Source: Candidatus Bathyarchaeota archaeon
GTDB lineage: Archaea > Thermoproteota > Bathyarchaeia > Bathyarchaeales > Bathycorpusculaceae
DNA: 64,000 bases
NCBI GenBank assembly: GCA_026014745.1
Contig: JAOZHS010000002.1
Coordinates: 186,001 to 250,000, forward strand
Reading direction: 5' to 3'
Part shown: positions 8,667 to 16,123 of the stretch, piece by piece
How positions within the stretch are numbered: position 1 is the stretch's first letter
Layout of the letters: the number at the start of each line of letters is the position of its first letter
The notes under the pieces: model-generated
Told to the model about the DNA's origin: nothing
Databases searched by the model: none
What the model saw: only the letters and a program-made list of their open reading frames with translations
Made by a program: the position numbers and the translations under genes

Positions 8667-8780
8667 GGTCTACGGTGGATATTTGGGTTAATTGTTTGGT
8701 TGGTTGTTGCATCATACTGTAATCACATTATTTTATATCCGATTCGTTTCTAACTCGACTATAGAAGAACAGCCTCCCAG

Positions 8781-8859
8781 TTGGGCAGGCCTGCGCCAAA
8801 ACGGTAAGGCGCTTTCCTTTTCCTTTCGTCCTTATCAAAAAAGCGTGGAACCTGCCCAA
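8781..8859. other. Possible structured RNA or bidirectional terminator between convergent genes
   Basis: A perfect 9-base inverted repeat (TTGGGCAGG at 8781-8789, CCTGCCCAA at 8851-8859) encloses an inner hairpin, GCGCC/GGCGC with a 10-base loop (8793-8812). The 228-base spacer it sits in lies between the RHH gene and the convergent acetyltransferase gene. It could be the 3' end structure of either transcript or a small RNA. No known RNA family was recognised. Confidence 0.35.
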
Positions 8860-8894
8860 TCCCCATCGATTAACCAAAAAAGGATAAAAACTGT

Positions 8895-9374
8895 TTAGGC
8901 TAATTTTTTGGTCATGACGTAGGCGTCTTCGCCGTCACTATAGTACCCGTTGATGGTTCGGGTAATTTCGAAACCAAGTTTCTTGTAGAGCGAAATCGCC
9001 GCTTCATTGGTTACGCGGACTTCCAAGAAGCCCTGTTTAGCCTTATAATACTCCATACCTTGGAGCGCCTTGTTGATTATTGCTTGGGCGACGCCTTTGC
9101 GTCTACTCTGAGGCATAACCGCGATGGAAACCACATGTCCCTTGCGGACTAAACCGCCAAAGCCATAGTTTGATAATCCAACTTCAATACGGCACATTAT
9201 GTAGCCGATTATGTGTCCGTTTTCTTCGGCAACAACGAATGTTTCAGGGAATCTCTGATGGAGATCCACGAAGAAGAAGTCAGTGTAGTTTTCGGGGAGA
9301 CATACACGGTTAATCTGCATGACATTTTGTAAGTCGTCGGGAACAAATTTGCGGAGTGTGAAAGCTTGCTGCAT
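8895..9374 (-). CDS. rimI: RimI/Ard1-like N-terminal acetyltransferase
   Basis: A 159-aa GNAT-fold protein. The N-terminal strand and helices are followed by the substrate-side motif (EENGHIIGYIMCRIE), then the acetyl-CoA-binding segment VVSIAVMPQSRRKGVAQAI, which has the Q/R-x-x-G-x-G/A pattern of the family. The C-terminus has the RimI/Ard1 signature LEVRVTNEAAISLYKKLGFE. Archaeal members acetylate protein N-termini. It is not in an operon with the RHH gene, which is convergent. Length and motifs are complete. Confidence 0.88.
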   Translation of the reverse strand: MQQAFTLRKFVPDDLQNVMQINRVCLPENYTDFFFVDLHQRFPETFVVAEENGHIIGYIMCRIEVGLSNYGFGGLVRKGHVVSIAVMPQSRRKGVAQAIINKALQGMEYYKAKQGFLEVRVTNEAAISLYKKLGFEITRTINGYYSDGEDAYVMTKKLA

Positions 9375-9479
9375 CGTTTCGCCTTGCTAACAGGATTTCA
9401 CCATCCCAACATAAAGGTTACGCTTAAAACAGTTACTGTCGCTTCAAAGTAGCCGCCGCAAAGGGCATTATAATTTGGT

Positions 9480-10751
9480 TTATTCAAGCGACTTATACAC
9501 TGGCAAAGTGTAGTTGCCCTGTGGCATAGCCCAAACTCTTGAAGCTGAACCGGCAAGCTTGAGCGCCTCGTTGAGGGCATCGTTGACGGCTCGGGCAGTT
9601 TTTAGTTTGAATATGCTAGTGGCGTAGTAATCGGGCATGGATGAAACTAAGATTATTGGGTGATTTTGCAACGCTCTCAGGAGATAGTAGACTTTGTGTC
9701 CGCCCATCACGAAGTTGCGCCGCACTTCACGTTCTGCGCTTTTTATGTCGCTGAGTCGCGTCATCCAATCGTAAAACACTTGATTTCCAACGCCCTCTGT
9801 ACATTCCGCTACTAGAATGATTACGCCGTTTCGCTTTACGACATCTAAAACGTTTTCAACGCTTTTGAGTGCCTGATATAGGTTGATGTCCGCGGGGTAT
9901 CCGCCTGCACTAAGGACCACTATGTCAGCACGGCGGTCCACAGTGACTCGGTACAATTCATCAACTAATTTTACGCCTTCCATAAATGCGGCTTCTAAAT
10001 CGCCTGCGAACGCTTTTACGATTTCGCCCTTTTTGTTTTCGACTACGTTGAGGATAAAATCTACTTTTGCCAGCCGCGCTGCCTCCATCATGTCGATGTG
10101 GACGGGGTTGTCTTGCAGGTTGCCTGTGAAGGCGTTGGAGTTGACCATTAGGGCATGGTTGACTTTTATTGTTTCTTCGCCAGCCACAGCGGGCAAGACG
10201 CTTTTTCTGCCTCCGCCGTATCCAGCATAGTAGTGAAGGTTCACATCGCCAAGCAGCACACGGACATCGGCTTCGGCGAATACACGGTTAACCAGGACTT
10301 TGTTACCTTGCGTCTTAGTGGTTCCAATATTGACTAAGTCGGGGGCGCGGCAATCATGGCTAATGGCTTTTACGCGTTTGAGCACTTCTTCGCCGAGTAA
10401 CTCTTTGGCTTCTTCAGGCTTAGCTGCCCGATGGGTTCCACAGCCAAAAATTACCGTGATGTTCTCGTCTTTTACCCCTGCAGCGCCGAGTTCCGCTAAC
10501 ACGGGCAATATTAGGGTTTGACTGGGAGATTTTCGGGTGGCGTCGTCTACGACTATGGCGACTTTGCTTTCTGGCTTGGCTATTTCACGTAGAAGTTTGG
10601 TTCCTATGGGTTCTTTGAGGGCACGTTCCACTTCGGCTTTTGGGTCCGCTACGCCTTGGCGCTCCGCAGGTTCAATTGTGCCTAGCAGGTTTCGGGCGGG
10701 AATCCGGACACAAACATCGGTTTTTCCGTAAGGTAACCAAACATCAACCAT
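9480..10751 (-). CDS. larA: LarA-like nickel-pincer lactate/2-hydroxyacid racemase
   Basis: A 423-aa protein with the LarA layout. An N-terminal domain begins VDVWLPYGKTDV and the GCGTHR motif carries a conserved His. The cofactor region is LGDVNLHYYAGYGGGRKSV, whose Lys corresponds to the residue that carries the pyridinium-thiocarboxylate nickel cofactor. A metal-ligand His follows in EETIKVNH. Family members racemise lactate or other short 2-hydroxyacids. No larB, larC or larE homologue, needed to make the cofactor, is in this window. Substrate cannot be read from sequence; malate- and other hydroxyacid-specific relatives exist. Confidence 0.85.
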   Translation of the reverse strand: MVDVWLPYGKTDVCVRIPARNLLGTIEPAERQGVADPKAEVERALKEPIGTKLLREIAKPESKVAIVVDDATRKSPSQTLILPVLAELGAAGVKDENITVIFGCGTHRAAKPEEAKELLGEEVLKRVKAISHDCRAPDLVNIGTTKTQGNKVLVNRVFAEADVRVLLGDVNLHYYAGYGGGRKSVLPAVAGEETIKVNHALMVNSNAFTGNLQDNPVHIDMMEAARLAKVDFILNVVENKKGEIVKAFAGDLEAAFMEGVKLVDELYRVTVDRRADIVVLSAGGYPADINLYQALKSVENVLDVVKRNGVIILVAECTEGVGNQVFYDWMTRLSDIKSAEREVRRNFVMGGHKVYYLLRALQNHPIILVSSMPDYYATSIFKLKTARAVNDALNEALKLAGSASRVWAMPQGNYTLPVYKSLE

Positions 10752-11038
10752 GGCTAGTCACGCATATTATCATCTACTCACCTTAAGAAACTATTAAGCC
10801 TTATTAAACCCCCACAACCTCTGGGCGGCTTGACCTTTTTGCTTTTTTAACAGTTACTAACGATTACCCAATTTCAAAAAGAAGGCTATGTAAAGCGAAT
10901 CGGAAACGCAACAAAACACACCTACACTCGAAAGGGGGCCCGTCACACTTTGTGTTCTGTTGAGTTTGCGTTTGGCTGATATGGTTTTTATTGCGCCGTG
11001 GCATTTTCATATTGAATTAGAGGAGAGGTACACAGGGT

Positions 11039-12214
11039 TTGAATGGTAAACCACTCGTCAGCATAATCAGCGCCGGCATGTCAAAATTTGGAAAACGCGA
11101 CGGCTTATTAACTCGTGAACTATTCAGCGAAGCCGCCAAAGAAGCCTTTGACCGCTGCCCCAAACTGCAGCCTAAAAGCGACATAAAAGCCCTCTTCGTG
11201 GGGCACATGGGCGAAGCCTACGAACACCAAGGCCACACGGGAAGCACCATAGCAGATTGGGCAGGTCTCGCAGGCGTTCCAGCCACCCGCACCGAAGCCG
11301 CATGCGGCTCATCAGGCGCCGCCCTACGCTCAGGCGTCTATGCAGTTCTCTCTGGCTTAGCAGACGTGGTGGTAGTCGGGGGAGTTGAGAAGATGACTCA
11401 TCGCACCACCGCCGAAGTCACCGAATACCTCGCCATGGCATCTGATTATCCCTTTGAACAATTCCACGGCATCACCTTCCCCGGACTCTTCGCGTTGATG
11501 GCAACCGCGCACATGCATGCTTACGGGACTACCGAGGAACAAATTAGTACAGTAGCCGTCAAAAACCACTATCACGGTAGCCTCAACCCCAAAGCACATA
11601 TGCAAAAAGAAGTAAGTCTCCAAACCGTTATGGCTTCCAAGTATGTGGCGTGGCCCCTTAAACTCTATGACTGCTCGCTTATCTCTGACGGCGCCAGTTG
11701 CATCATCCTTTCAAAGCCTGAGCTTGCCAAAAAATACAGTGACCAAACCGTCCAAATCGTTGGCAGCGGTCAAGCAACCGATACCATTGGGCTCTATCAA
11801 CGCAAAAGTTTCACCTCGCTTAACTCTACTAAACTCGCCGCTAAAGAAGCCTATCAGATGGCTCAAATCACGCCCGAACAGGTGAATTTAGCAGAAGTCC
11901 ATGACTGCTTCACCATCGCAGAATTGATACATTACGAGGACCTTGGCTTCTGCAAAGTAGGAGAAGCAGGCAAATACGTTGAAAGCGGCGCAACCCGCCT
12001 CGGCGGCATCTTACCAGTCAACACCAGCGGCGGCTTAAAATCCAAAGGTCACCCCGTCGGCGCAACAGGCACCGCACAGGCATACGAGATGTATCTGCAA
12101 CTCACAGACCAAGCCGACCGGCGCCAAGTACAAGACGCCCAAATCGGGTTAACCCAAAACATCGGCGGTTCAGGCGCTACCGCGTCTGTGCACATATACA
12201 GGAGAGACCAATAA
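11039..12214 (+). CDS. Thiolase-family acetyl-CoA acyltransferase (archaeal type)
   Basis: The start is TTG at 11039, with a GGAGAGGT ribosome-binding site about 10 bases upstream. The 391-aa product is an archaeal thiolase/SCP2-type enzyme: the nucleophile Cys89 lies in EAACGSSGAA, VHDCFTIAE is in the C-terminal half, and the HPVGATGTAQ motif supplies the catalytic His. Its stop overlaps the ATG of the DUF35 gene (TAATG). In archaea such thiolase-DUF35 pairs make acetoacetyl-CoA for the mevalonate pathway, channelled to HMG-CoA synthase. That third gene is absent here, so another beta-ketothiolase role is possible. Confidence 0.85.
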   Translation: MNGKPLVSIISAGMSKFGKRDGLLTRELFSEAAKEAFDRCPKLQPKSDIKALFVGHMGEAYEHQGHTGSTIADWAGLAGVPATRTEAACGSSGAALRSGVYAVLSGLADVVVVGGVEKMTHRTTAEVTEYLAMASDYPFEQFHGITFPGLFALMATAHMHAYGTTEEQISTVAVKNHYHGSLNPKAHMQKEVSLQTVMASKYVAWPLKLYDCSLISDGASCIILSKPELAKKYSDQTVQIVGSGQATDTIGLYQRKSFTSLNSTKLAAKEAYQMAQITPEQVNLAEVHDCFTIAELIHYEDLGFCKVGEAGKYVESGATRLGGILPVNTSGGLKSKGHPVGATGTAQAYEMYLQLTDQADRRQVQDAQIGLTQNIGGSGATASVHIYRRDQ

Positions 12215-12615
12215 TGAGTAACCCAACCGACCCCTTTACGATTGAGCAATTCTACAAGTTCCTATCCCAAGGCAAACTGATGGCTGGCAAATGCTTAACT
12301 TGCGGCAAAATCCACCTCCCCCCGCGCCCCCTATGCGACAACTGTTATAGTCAACAATTCCAGTGGCTACCTATCAACGGCAAAGGCAAACTACTCACAT
12401 ACACCGTAATTCATGTTGCGCCTCAGCAATTCCAAAGCCTAACGCCTTACGCCGTCGGCATCGTTGAACTTGAGACCGGCCTTAAAATTCCCGGCATGAT
12501 TCAGGGTCTCGGGCAGGAGCAGCTTAAAATCGGCATGGAACTCACGCTGGACTTCGGTACCTGCAGTTCGCCGCAGCAGTGGCCTCAATGGCCCCGTTAC
12601 TGCTTCAAACCGTAA
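12214..12615 (+). CDS. DUF35 zinc-ribbon/OB-fold partner of thiolase
   Basis: A 133-aa protein with an N-terminal helix, a zinc ribbon with two CxxC pairs (CLTCGKIHLPPRPLCDNC) and a C-terminal OB fold (GKGKLLTYTVIH onward). DUF35 proteins bridge archaeal thiolase and HMG-CoA synthase and shuttle CoA substrates. A GGAGAG ribosome-binding site and the TAATG overlap with the thiolase stop indicate coupled translation. The family length is normal. Confidence 0.88.
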   Translation: MSNPTDPFTIEQFYKFLSQGKLMAGKCLTCGKIHLPPRPLCDNCYSQQFQWLPINGKGKLLTYTVIHVAPQQFQSLTPYAVGIVELETGLKIPGMIQGLGQEQLKIGMELTLDFGTCSSPQQWPQWPRYCFKP

Positions 12616-12844
12616 GCCTAAAATTCATTATTTTTTTAAGGCGGGAGTTATCGACAAGATATAGGGCGCCGGAGTCTATTTTTTAAAAAATATCATTGTT
12701 AACTTGGTGAGAACATGATGCCGGAAAAAATCTCAAATTCAGGAAGAGAGAAAACTCCCAACATCCGCAGTCCTCACCAAGGGATATAGTGCTAGCTCGT
12801 TTGATTTATGTGTAACGCCGTGAAAACCGTAGCGAGCGCGGTCA

Positions 12845-13063
12845 CTAAACTTGAATGATTTTTTCAAAAAGCGCCTTGAAGAGATGGTCATGTATTTGTT
12901 TAGCTACTGTTGAACGTTGGAGGGGGTCTTTGCAGAGCCTTCGGTGTTCTTCAATGTGGGCATCTATGGCGCCTCCCACTGCTTCAACATTTGGGATAAT
13001 TGGAATTTCGAACCCGCATGTGCATTTTATGACGGCGCCTTTTTTTGGAAGCGTAGTGTCCGT
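12845..13063 (-). CDS. Small CxC protein, paralogue of the 39297-39533 product; non-standard start
   Basis: The minus frame reads about 72 residues to a TAG at 12845. It has a short zinc-ribbon-like N-terminus (IKCTCGFEIPIIPNV), then AIDAHIEEHRR and a helical tail. The product at 39297-39533 has the same layout (IRCHCGKEILVVPDV, AIDAHAEEHKK), so the frame is very likely translated. No ATG, GTG or TTG lies between the upstream in-frame stop and the CxC motif. A GGGAGG ribosome-binding site precedes an ACG at 13063, proposed as the start. A frameshift in the A7 run at about 13041-13047 is an alternative. Function unknown. Confidence 0.6.
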   Translation of the reverse strand, partial: TDTTLPKKGAVIKCTCGFEIPIIPNVEAVGGAIDAHIEEHRRLCKDPLQRSTVAKQIHDHLFKALFEKIIQV

Positions 13064-13264
13064 TGTTGTTTACCTCCCAGCCCTGTCTAATTTGCTGCTT
13101 TAGCATATAAATTTTGCCAAAACATAGCAAAATTGCTTGGTTAAAGCAATAATAAAAGCGGGTACAGCATTCGTCGGCTCGCCGTTAAGCCTCTAGTAAA
13201 CTTAATTGTCTTAACGCTTAAATACAGTATTGAACGAATATTTTCCAATTTGGGGGGAACTTGT

Positions 13265-14050
13265 ATGGAGTACCGAGCGTTACTCAGGTCGGAACTCAAA
13301 CAGAAAATTCTACTCAGCTTGCTAAAAAGTGACAAAAGACTTTCAGATTTAAAAGCTGAAGTTGAAAGCACCGAAACAACCATACTCCATGTCCTCAAAG
13401 AATTTGAGAAACTTGATCTAACCACAAAAAACGCAGGCACATATAGCCTCTCGCCATTAGGGCTCATAGAAGCCCAACTCTGTGATGCGTGTTACAGCAC
13501 GACAGAAGCAATGGATAAATTCAAAGCGTTCTGGTTAACTCATGACACACACCAGATACCACCCGATTTAATGCTTAAAATTGGCATGCTCAAAGAATCC
13601 ACGATAGTAAGAAGCGAACGAAGCGAATTATCAAAAGTCCACGAGAACTTTTTGAAATTGATGACGAATACTAAAAAAGTGCAGGGGACCTCTTCGATAT
13701 TTCACCCCGACTTCGTTGGCATCTTTAAAGACATCCTGAACTCAGGCGGCTCTATTGACCTGATAATAACCGAAGAAGTCTTCAGCAGAACCTTTGAAAG
13801 CGCAATATCCACCGGCGATGGAGAATTATTCCAGAAATTTATGCTTGAAGGACGACTGAACCTTTACTTGCTTGACGAAATAAAAACCGCATTAACCGTA
13901 ACAGAAAACGTTTTTTCAATGGGGCTTTTCCATTTGGACGGCCAATACGACTACAGCATGGACTTAGTCTCCACGGATGCGAATGCTTTGCAATGGGGCG
14001 AAGAGTTATTCCAAAGTATCCTCAAGCAAGCTAAGAAGGTGAGCTTATAG
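13265..14050 (+). CDS. FilR1/DUF1724-type archaeal transcriptional regulator
   Basis: The start is ATG 13265, with a G-rich ribosome-binding site (GGGGGGA) just upstream. The 261-aa product begins with a winged-helix domain (SELKQKILLSLLKSDKRLSDL to YSLSPLGLIEA, about residues 7-75), followed by the middle and C-terminal segments of the methanogenesis regulatory protein FilR1 type (HENFLKLMTNTKKVQGTSS, FHPDFVGIFK, DLIITEEVF, FSMGLFHLDGQYDYSMDLVS). Such regulators are common in archaea; the sensed signal is unknown. The prenyltransferase gene follows after 35 bases on the same strand and may be its target. Confidence 0.82.
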   Translation: MEYRALLRSELKQKILLSLLKSDKRLSDLKAEVESTETTILHVLKEFEKLDLTTKNAGTYSLSPLGLIEAQLCDACYSTTEAMDKFKAFWLTHDTHQIPPDLMLKIGMLKESTIVRSERSELSKVHENFLKLMTNTKKVQGTSSIFHPDFVGIFKDILNSGGSIDLIITEEVFSRTFESAISTGDGELFQKFMLEGRLNLYLLDEIKTALTVTENVFSMGLFHLDGQYDYSMDLVSTDANALQWGEELFQSILKQAKKVSL

Positions 14051-14085
14051 TTGGAATAAACCATAAAGCAAACGCATGCACCTTA

Positions 14086-14916
14086 TTGGAAAAAGTCCTA
14101 AAATTAACTTTGTCAAACTCGATTTTCCTAGCTTTGAACGGCACCCTAGTTTTCGTCTTCGCAAGCCTACTCTATGAAATCCCTATTTCACTAACTCTAG
14201 CAATCGCGGCTTTTTTGATTACATATTCCGTTTACAGTTTAAACATGGCCACAGACACCAAAGAAGACACTATAAACCAAACTGAGGCTGCCCCAAACAA
14301 AACACTGTTTTACCTCGTTCCTTCAATAATCTGTTTGATTCTCAGCATTGCCATAGGCGCTCTTTCAGGCTTTAGTGTGTTACTTATCTTGCTTGCACCT
14401 CTAATCATAGGTTTCATTTACAGCATAAAATTAAACAAATCAATACCACGCCTAAAGGAAGTCTTAGGCGTCAAAAGCATAATTGTGGCATTAAGTTGGG
14501 CAATCACGGGAGCGCTTCTACCGGCGACAATGCAATCTGTTGCTGTTTACAAAGAAATCATGGTATTCTTCTACATTTTCATTCAAATCCTCGTGAACAC
14601 CATAATCTTTGACGCTTTAGACACTCGGGGAGACCGCGAATCAGGTATACTTACGATACCATTAGCATTAGGATTAAAAAATACCAAAAAACTGCTCTTG
14701 GGCTTCAACGGGATACTTGTCATATGGTTTATCTGCTGCCTAATTACGGGCGTTTTCACCGAATACTCACTTACTTTAGGCATCGGAATAGTCTACGAAG
14801 TCTTGCTTATCTGGTACTTCTTTAAGACTGCGCGCCCAAGACTACAAGCCGCTGTAATAGTGGATGGTGAATGGTTACCGCTTGTATTATTGCTAAAAAT
14901 GCTCATCCTTAGGTGA
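14086..14916 (+). CDS. UbiA-family prenyltransferase
   Basis: A 276-aa membrane protein, TTG start, with about eight hydrophobic segments. Both Asp-rich prenyl-diphosphate/Mg sites are present: NMATDTKED (N53, D57, D61) and DALDTRGD (D176, D179, D183). The family transfers polyprenyl groups to aromatic or glycerol-phosphate acceptors. The acceptor cannot be told here; candidates include archaeal lipid (GGGP) or quinone pathways, although the sequence does not look like a close GGGP geranylgeranyltransferase. It follows the FilR1-type regulator by 35 bases. Confidence 0.8.
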   Translation: MEKVLKLTLSNSIFLALNGTLVFVFASLLYEIPISLTLAIAAFLITYSVYSLNMATDTKEDTINQTEAAPNKTLFYLVPSIICLILSIAIGALSGFSVLLILLAPLIIGFIYSIKLNKSIPRLKEVLGVKSIIVALSWAITGALLPATMQSVAVYKEIMVFFYIFIQILVNTIIFDALDTRGDRESGILTIPLALGLKNTKKLLLGFNGILVIWFICCLITGVFTEYSLTLGIGIVYEVLLIWYFFKTARPRLQAAVIVDGEWLPLVLLLKMLILR

Positions 14917-14986
14917 CTTTGCTTATTTTTTAGGGTGCTTTAGAAGTTGCAGGTTCGGGGAACTGCCGACATTTATTTATTTTCGG

Positions 14987-14996
14987 TTATATATAG
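14987..14996 (+). promoter_or_regulatory. Archaeal TATA box of the 15042 gene
   Basis: TTATATATAG lies 46-55 bases before the proposed TTG start at 15042. That predicts a transcription start near 15020 and a short leader holding the GAGAGG ribosome-binding site. Confidence 0.5.
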
Positions 14997-15041
14997 GAGT
15001 ACTGTAACATATTGTATATCTTAAGAGAGGACACAGCCATA

Positions 15042-15296
15042 TTGAAACGGACGAAACTGGAAGATTATTTGGCGATTTTGCAAATTCTATTAATCAATAA
15101 GCGGCCACTTGAACTCTTAGAAATCCAGAATGCCACTCGTATAGACTCCACCGAATTGGAAGAACAGTTAGTGTTTTTGCAAGAACAAAACGCCCTCAAA
15201 AAAGAGTTTTCAGGCTCAGCGCAAGCCTTTTTCCTTCTGCCCTTAGGCGTTAAGCTTGTGCGATACTTCAACTCGAAGCTACTCTACGAGCAGTAG
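15042..15296 (+). CDS. Small winged-helix DNA-binding protein
   Basis: The start is placed at TTG 15042 because GAGAGG precedes it; an in-frame TTG 30 bases earlier lacks one. The 84-aa product has the form of archaeal single-domain winged-helix regulators: helix 1 DYLAILQILL, a recognition-helix region DSTELEEQLVFLQEQNAL, and a wing ending in FFLLPLGVKLVRYFNSKL. The gene stands alone between the prenyltransferase and DUF1638 genes. Target unknown. Confidence 0.72.
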   Translation: MKRTKLEDYLAILQILLINKRPLELLEIQNATRIDSTELEEQLVFLQEQNALKKEFSGSAQAFFLLPLGVKLVRYFNSKLLYEQ

Positions 15297-15387
15297 TTAC
15301 ATCTGCTTTTTTGACGAACCTCCAATAATGATTGGTTAAACGAAAAACTTACTCCTATTGTTTCCCTTTCCTTTGAAGGTCAATAAA

Positions 15388-15993
15388 TTGGGCTCCGCTC
15401 CAAAAACTTGTCTAGTCGCCTGCAGCGTGCTTAAGCAGGAACTCCAACAACTCATCAAAGAAGGCAAACTCAACGCCGACTTAGTGTTGGTCAGTAAAAA
15501 CTTCCACATAGACTACGCCCTGCTGGAAAGTAACCTCCGCAAAATGCTTCAACACACCAAACAGCGCTATGGTAAAATCGTGTTGGTCTACGGTGACCTC
15601 TGTTTGGGGCCGGATGGAGAAATGAAGAAACTCGCCGACGAGTTTAGCGTTGTAAAAGTGGATGCGCTCAACTGTATTGATTGTCAATTGGGGGGCGGTG
15701 GCAAATCAGCGGAGGCGGACCCTGAGCATAATTTGATGTTTATGGGTCCGGGGATGATAGAGTTTTTTGCAGTTATGAAGGCGAATTTGAAGCAGCAGGG
15801 CATGGATGAGGCGGCGTTTTCAGCGATGTATAGCGGCATCAAAGGCATGGTTTTGCTTGATACCTGTGGTGATGCGGAGCGGCACCGAAAAGAGTTGGAG
15901 CGGTTAGGCATCGGATTAGAGGTTCTTGAGGTAAGAAAAGTCGGGTTAGACAACGTTTGCAAGGTTGTTTTAGACGCCATTAGCCGCGCATAA
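15388..15993 (+). CDS. DUF1638 family protein
   Basis: The start is placed at TTG 15388, with GAAGGT 7 bases upstream. The 201-aa product resembles DUF1638: LVACSVLKQEL at the N-terminus, LVYGDLCLGPDGEM, the Cys/Gly-rich NCIDCQLGGGG loop, and GMVLLDTCGD. DUF1638 members in archaea often occur near methylamine/corrinoid methyltransferase genes and have been suggested to take part in C1 metabolism. No such neighbour is present here, so the role stays open. The conserved Cys residues suggest a metal or cofactor site. Confidence 0.7.
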   Translation: MGSAPKTCLVACSVLKQELQQLIKEGKLNADLVLVSKNFHIDYALLESNLRKMLQHTKQRYGKIVLVYGDLCLGPDGEMKKLADEFSVVKVDALNCIDCQLGGGGKSAEADPEHNLMFMGPGMIEFFAVMKANLKQQGMDEAAFSAMYSGIKGMVLLDTCGDAERHRKELERLGIGLEVLEVRKVGLDNVCKVVLDAISRA

Positions 15994-16123
15994 GCCCTCG
16001 AAGGCGGCGTTGAACTGTTATTGTAGCTGTGTTCTGCTTGTTTGAGTGTTATGGCGTCTACCGTAAGTATTAAAGAATGATACAGACATTATGCTAGCTG
16101 TACCGCTTTGGAGTTGGCATTTG

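Noticed and set aside
8692-8898. A 68-codon plus-strand frame after the RHH gene
   Set aside because: It starts at a TTG without a ribosome-binding site, has a biased composition, and runs over the inverted repeat at 8781-8859. The structure explains the region better.
12820-12847. Hairpin GTG(n)ACCG/CGGT-CAC at the end of the 12845 gene
   Set aside because: It is short, has a three-base bulge and no T run on the minus strand, so it is not called a terminator.
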